Positions 62,429 through 64,000 of a stretch of 64,000 bases of DNA are shown in pieces. Source of the DNA: RPQJ01 sp963793005. GTDB taxonomy: Bacteria > Pseudomonadota > Gammaproteobacteria > Steroidobacterales > Steroidobacteraceae. The stretch lies in NCBI GenBank assembly GCA_963793005.1, contig CAWBYP010000002.1, positions 2,472,416 through 2,536,415 of the forward strand, written 5' to 3'. The notes under the pieces are model-generated. The model searched no databases. It was not told the origin of the DNA and was given only the letters and a program-made list of their open reading frames with translations. Both the position numbers and the translations under genes were made by a program. Numbering within the stretch: the first letter of the stretch is position 1; the number at the start of each line of letters is the position of its first letter.

Positions 62429-63776
62429 GTGAGTAGCGCTACTTTATCCAGACCTTCGGTTGTCAGATGAATGAGTACGATCGGCCAAGATGGCCGACGT
62501 GCTCCGTGCGTCGCTGGACGCGCTGCCGGCCGAGCGCCCGGAAGACGCCGATATTCTTCTGCTCAATACCTGCTCGATTCGCGAGAAAGCACAGGAAAAA
62601 GTGTTTTCGCTGCTCGGGCGCTGGCGCGAGCTGAAAGACGAACGACCGAACGCCATCATTGGCGTCGGTGGTTGTGTCGCGAGCCAGGAGGGCGAAGCAC
62701 TGCTCAAGCGCGCGCCCTTCGTCGATGTCGTCTTCGGCCCGCAGACCCTGCATCGCCTGCCGGAACTGATTGGCGAAGCACGGACGAGCAAACGCGGCGT
62801 CGTCGATGTCAGTTTCCCCGAGATCGAGAAATTCGATTCGCTGCCGAAGCCGAAGCGGCGTCTTGTACTGCCTTCCTCTCGGTCATGGAAGGTTGCAGCA
62901 AGTACTGCACCTTCTGCGTGGTCCCGTAGTACCCGCGGCGAGGAAATCAGCCGCCCGCTCGACGACGTGATTGCCGAGGCCTGGCGCCTGGCCGAGCTCG
63001 GCGTCAAGGAGATCAATCTGCTCGGGCAGAACGTCAATGCCTATCGAGGCACGATGCACGGCGGTGGCACGGCCGATCTCGCAACACTGATTCACTATGT
63101 CGCGGCCATCGAGGGCATCGAGCGTGTGCGCTTTACGACCTCGCACCCGCTGGAATTCAGCGATGCGCTGATCGAGGCCTATCGCGACGTTCCCACACTC
63201 GCTGCCTACCTGCACTTGCCGGTACAAAGCGGCTCAAACCGAATACTCAAGCTAATGAAACGCGGCCATACCGTCGACGAGTACATCGACAAGATGGAGC
63301 GACTCAAGACTGCCAGACCTGGCATTTCGCTGTCGTCGGATTTCATCGTTGGCTTTCCTGGCGAAACCGAGCAGGACTTTGCAGAGACGCTCGCGCTGAT
63401 TCGTACCGTCGGCTTCGATCAGTCGTTCAGTTTTATCTACAGCGCGCGGCCTGGCACACCGGCGGCAGCCCTCGACGGCGAGATGCCATGGTCGGTGACC
63501 CAGCCGCGGCTCGCACGGCTGCAGGCCCTGGTCAACGAGCAGGCCGCCGCGATCAGTCGCGGCATGATCGGCAGCCGCCAGAGGATTCTCGTCGAGCGGC
63601 ACAGCCGGCGTTCCGAACGCGAGCTCGCTGGGCGTGCCGAGAACAATCATTGGGTCAATTTTGTCGGCGATCCCTCGTTCATTGGACGTTTTGCCGACGT
63701 CAGCATCACCGCTGCGCTGCCCAACTCCCTGCGTGGCCGACTGACGAGCGAGGAGCTCGAAAAATCCGTTGCCTGA
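62429..63776 (+). CDS. miaB: tRNA-2-methylthio-N6-isopentenyladenosine synthase, frameshifts
   Basis: Radical-SAM methylthiotransferase. Pieces in order: FIQTFGCQMNEYD (first cluster cysteine), KMADVLRASLDALPAERPED onward to SLPKPK (with LNTCS and GGCVASQEG), AFLSVMEGCSKYCTFCVVP in another frame (radical-SAM CxxxCxxC), then TRGEEISRPLDDVIAEAWRL to a C-terminal TRAM-like end. Indels near 62,443, 62,485, 62,860 and 62,927; the last two cancel, so the open frame looks full length but lacks the radical-SAM cysteines. Start (GTG near 62429) is approximate. Overlaps phoH by 8 bases. Confidence 0.9.
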
Positions 63777-64000
63777 CCTGAGCGAACGCGAGCAAAGCCT
63801 TGAGCTAATCCTGCTGCCGGATGAACACCGCCGGCTGGCCAATCTGTGTGGGCAGTTTGATGAGCATCTGCGGCAGATCGAGGGCCGTTTCGGCCTGTCA
63901 ATCAGGAGTCGCGGCAATCGCTTCGAGATTCGCGGACCGGAAGATCAGGTGCGGCAGGGCGGAGAAGTTCTCGAGCGCCTGTTCGAGCTGACCGAAGAGG
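63769..64000 (+). CDS. phoH: PhoH-family protein, 5' part
   Basis: The first 77 residues (MPDLSEREQSLELILLPDEH ... EIRGPEDQVRQGGEVLERLFEL), a KH-like N-terminal domain typical of the YbeZ/PhoH family. The gene runs off the right edge of the window before its P-loop. The TTG start at 63769 overlaps the miaB stop, the usual miaB-ybeZ-ybeY order. Confidence 0.8.
   Translation, partial: MPDLSEREQSLELILLPDEHRRLANLCGQFDEHLRQIEGRFGLSIRSRGNRFEIRGPEDQVRQGGEVLERLFELTEE

Overview
The window looks like a contig from a high-G+C gammaproteobacterium. The gene orders lptC-lptA-lptB-rpoN, ibaG-murA, petABC-sspA-sspB, lpoA/rsmI-rnpB-mraZ, mraZ through lpxC, and pilBCD-coaE-zapD-yacG are all characteristic of that class. 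I cannot name the genus. A lineage near Xanthomonadales or Steroidobacterales is plausible but not shown.

Layout. 1-6.0 kb is a lower-glycolysis/Calvin-type cluster (tkt, gap, pgk, pyk). 6.0-10.0 kb holds a MoxR/VWA pair, a secreted peroxiredoxin and a patatin-like lipase. 10.0-15.7 kb, minus strand, is the Kdo/LPS-transport operon kdsD-kdsC-lptC-lptA-lptB followed by rpoN and rapZ. 15.9-21.3 kb, plus strand, carries ibaG-murA, petABC (cytochrome bc1) and sspAB. 21.3-24.8 kb holds yraN and lpoA (minus), then rsmI and the RNase P RNA gene (plus). 25.2-43.2 kb is an unbroken division and cell-wall (dcw) cluster, mraZ-rsmH-ftsL-ftsI-murE-murF-mraY-murD-ftsW-murG-murC-ddl-ftsQ-ftsA-ftsZ-lpxC. It starts at a promoter followed by three perfectly phased MraZ boxes. 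43.2-48.0 kb holds dciA, an M23 peptidase, secA and mutT. 48.1-56.0 kb, minus strand, is the type IV pilus block pilA-pilB-pilC-pilD, an AAA ATPase, coaE, zapD and yacG. pilA has a textbook sigma-54 promoter, which fits the rpoN gene in the same window. 56.4-60.8 kb holds two membrane-anchored sulfatase-fold enzymes and a small YIDPGTGS membrane protein.

Two sequence-quality signals dominate the right end. From about 49.8 kb onward most genes contain single-base indels, many of them +1 insertions, that split otherwise normal proteins: coaE, the ATPase, pilD, pilC, pilB, pilA, the first sulfatase and miaB. Genes left of 49.8 kb are intact. At about 60,757-61,249 there is a roughly 490-bp segment of about 15-25% G+C. 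It encodes an internal fragment of a calcineurin-like phosphatase of eukaryote or giant-virus appearance, and it has sharp edges that truncate a SoxC-like gene on its right. To the right lie soxC', ssb, miaB and the start of phoH, at visibly lower G+C than the left part. The simplest reading is an unpolished, chimeric contig end joining two or three genomes, not a new element.

A recurring family of short inverted repeats (cores GGGGACATTCTCCTTTTC and GGGGACWGTCCCC, W = A or T) sits at gene ends. It resembles REP/REPIN repeats mobilised in trans by RAYT transposases, and no RAYT gene is present here. The best candidates for new biology are this repeat family, including a mutT gene whose normal start codon seems lost next to a repeat, and the sulfatase cassette beside pilA, which could modify pilin or the cell surface.
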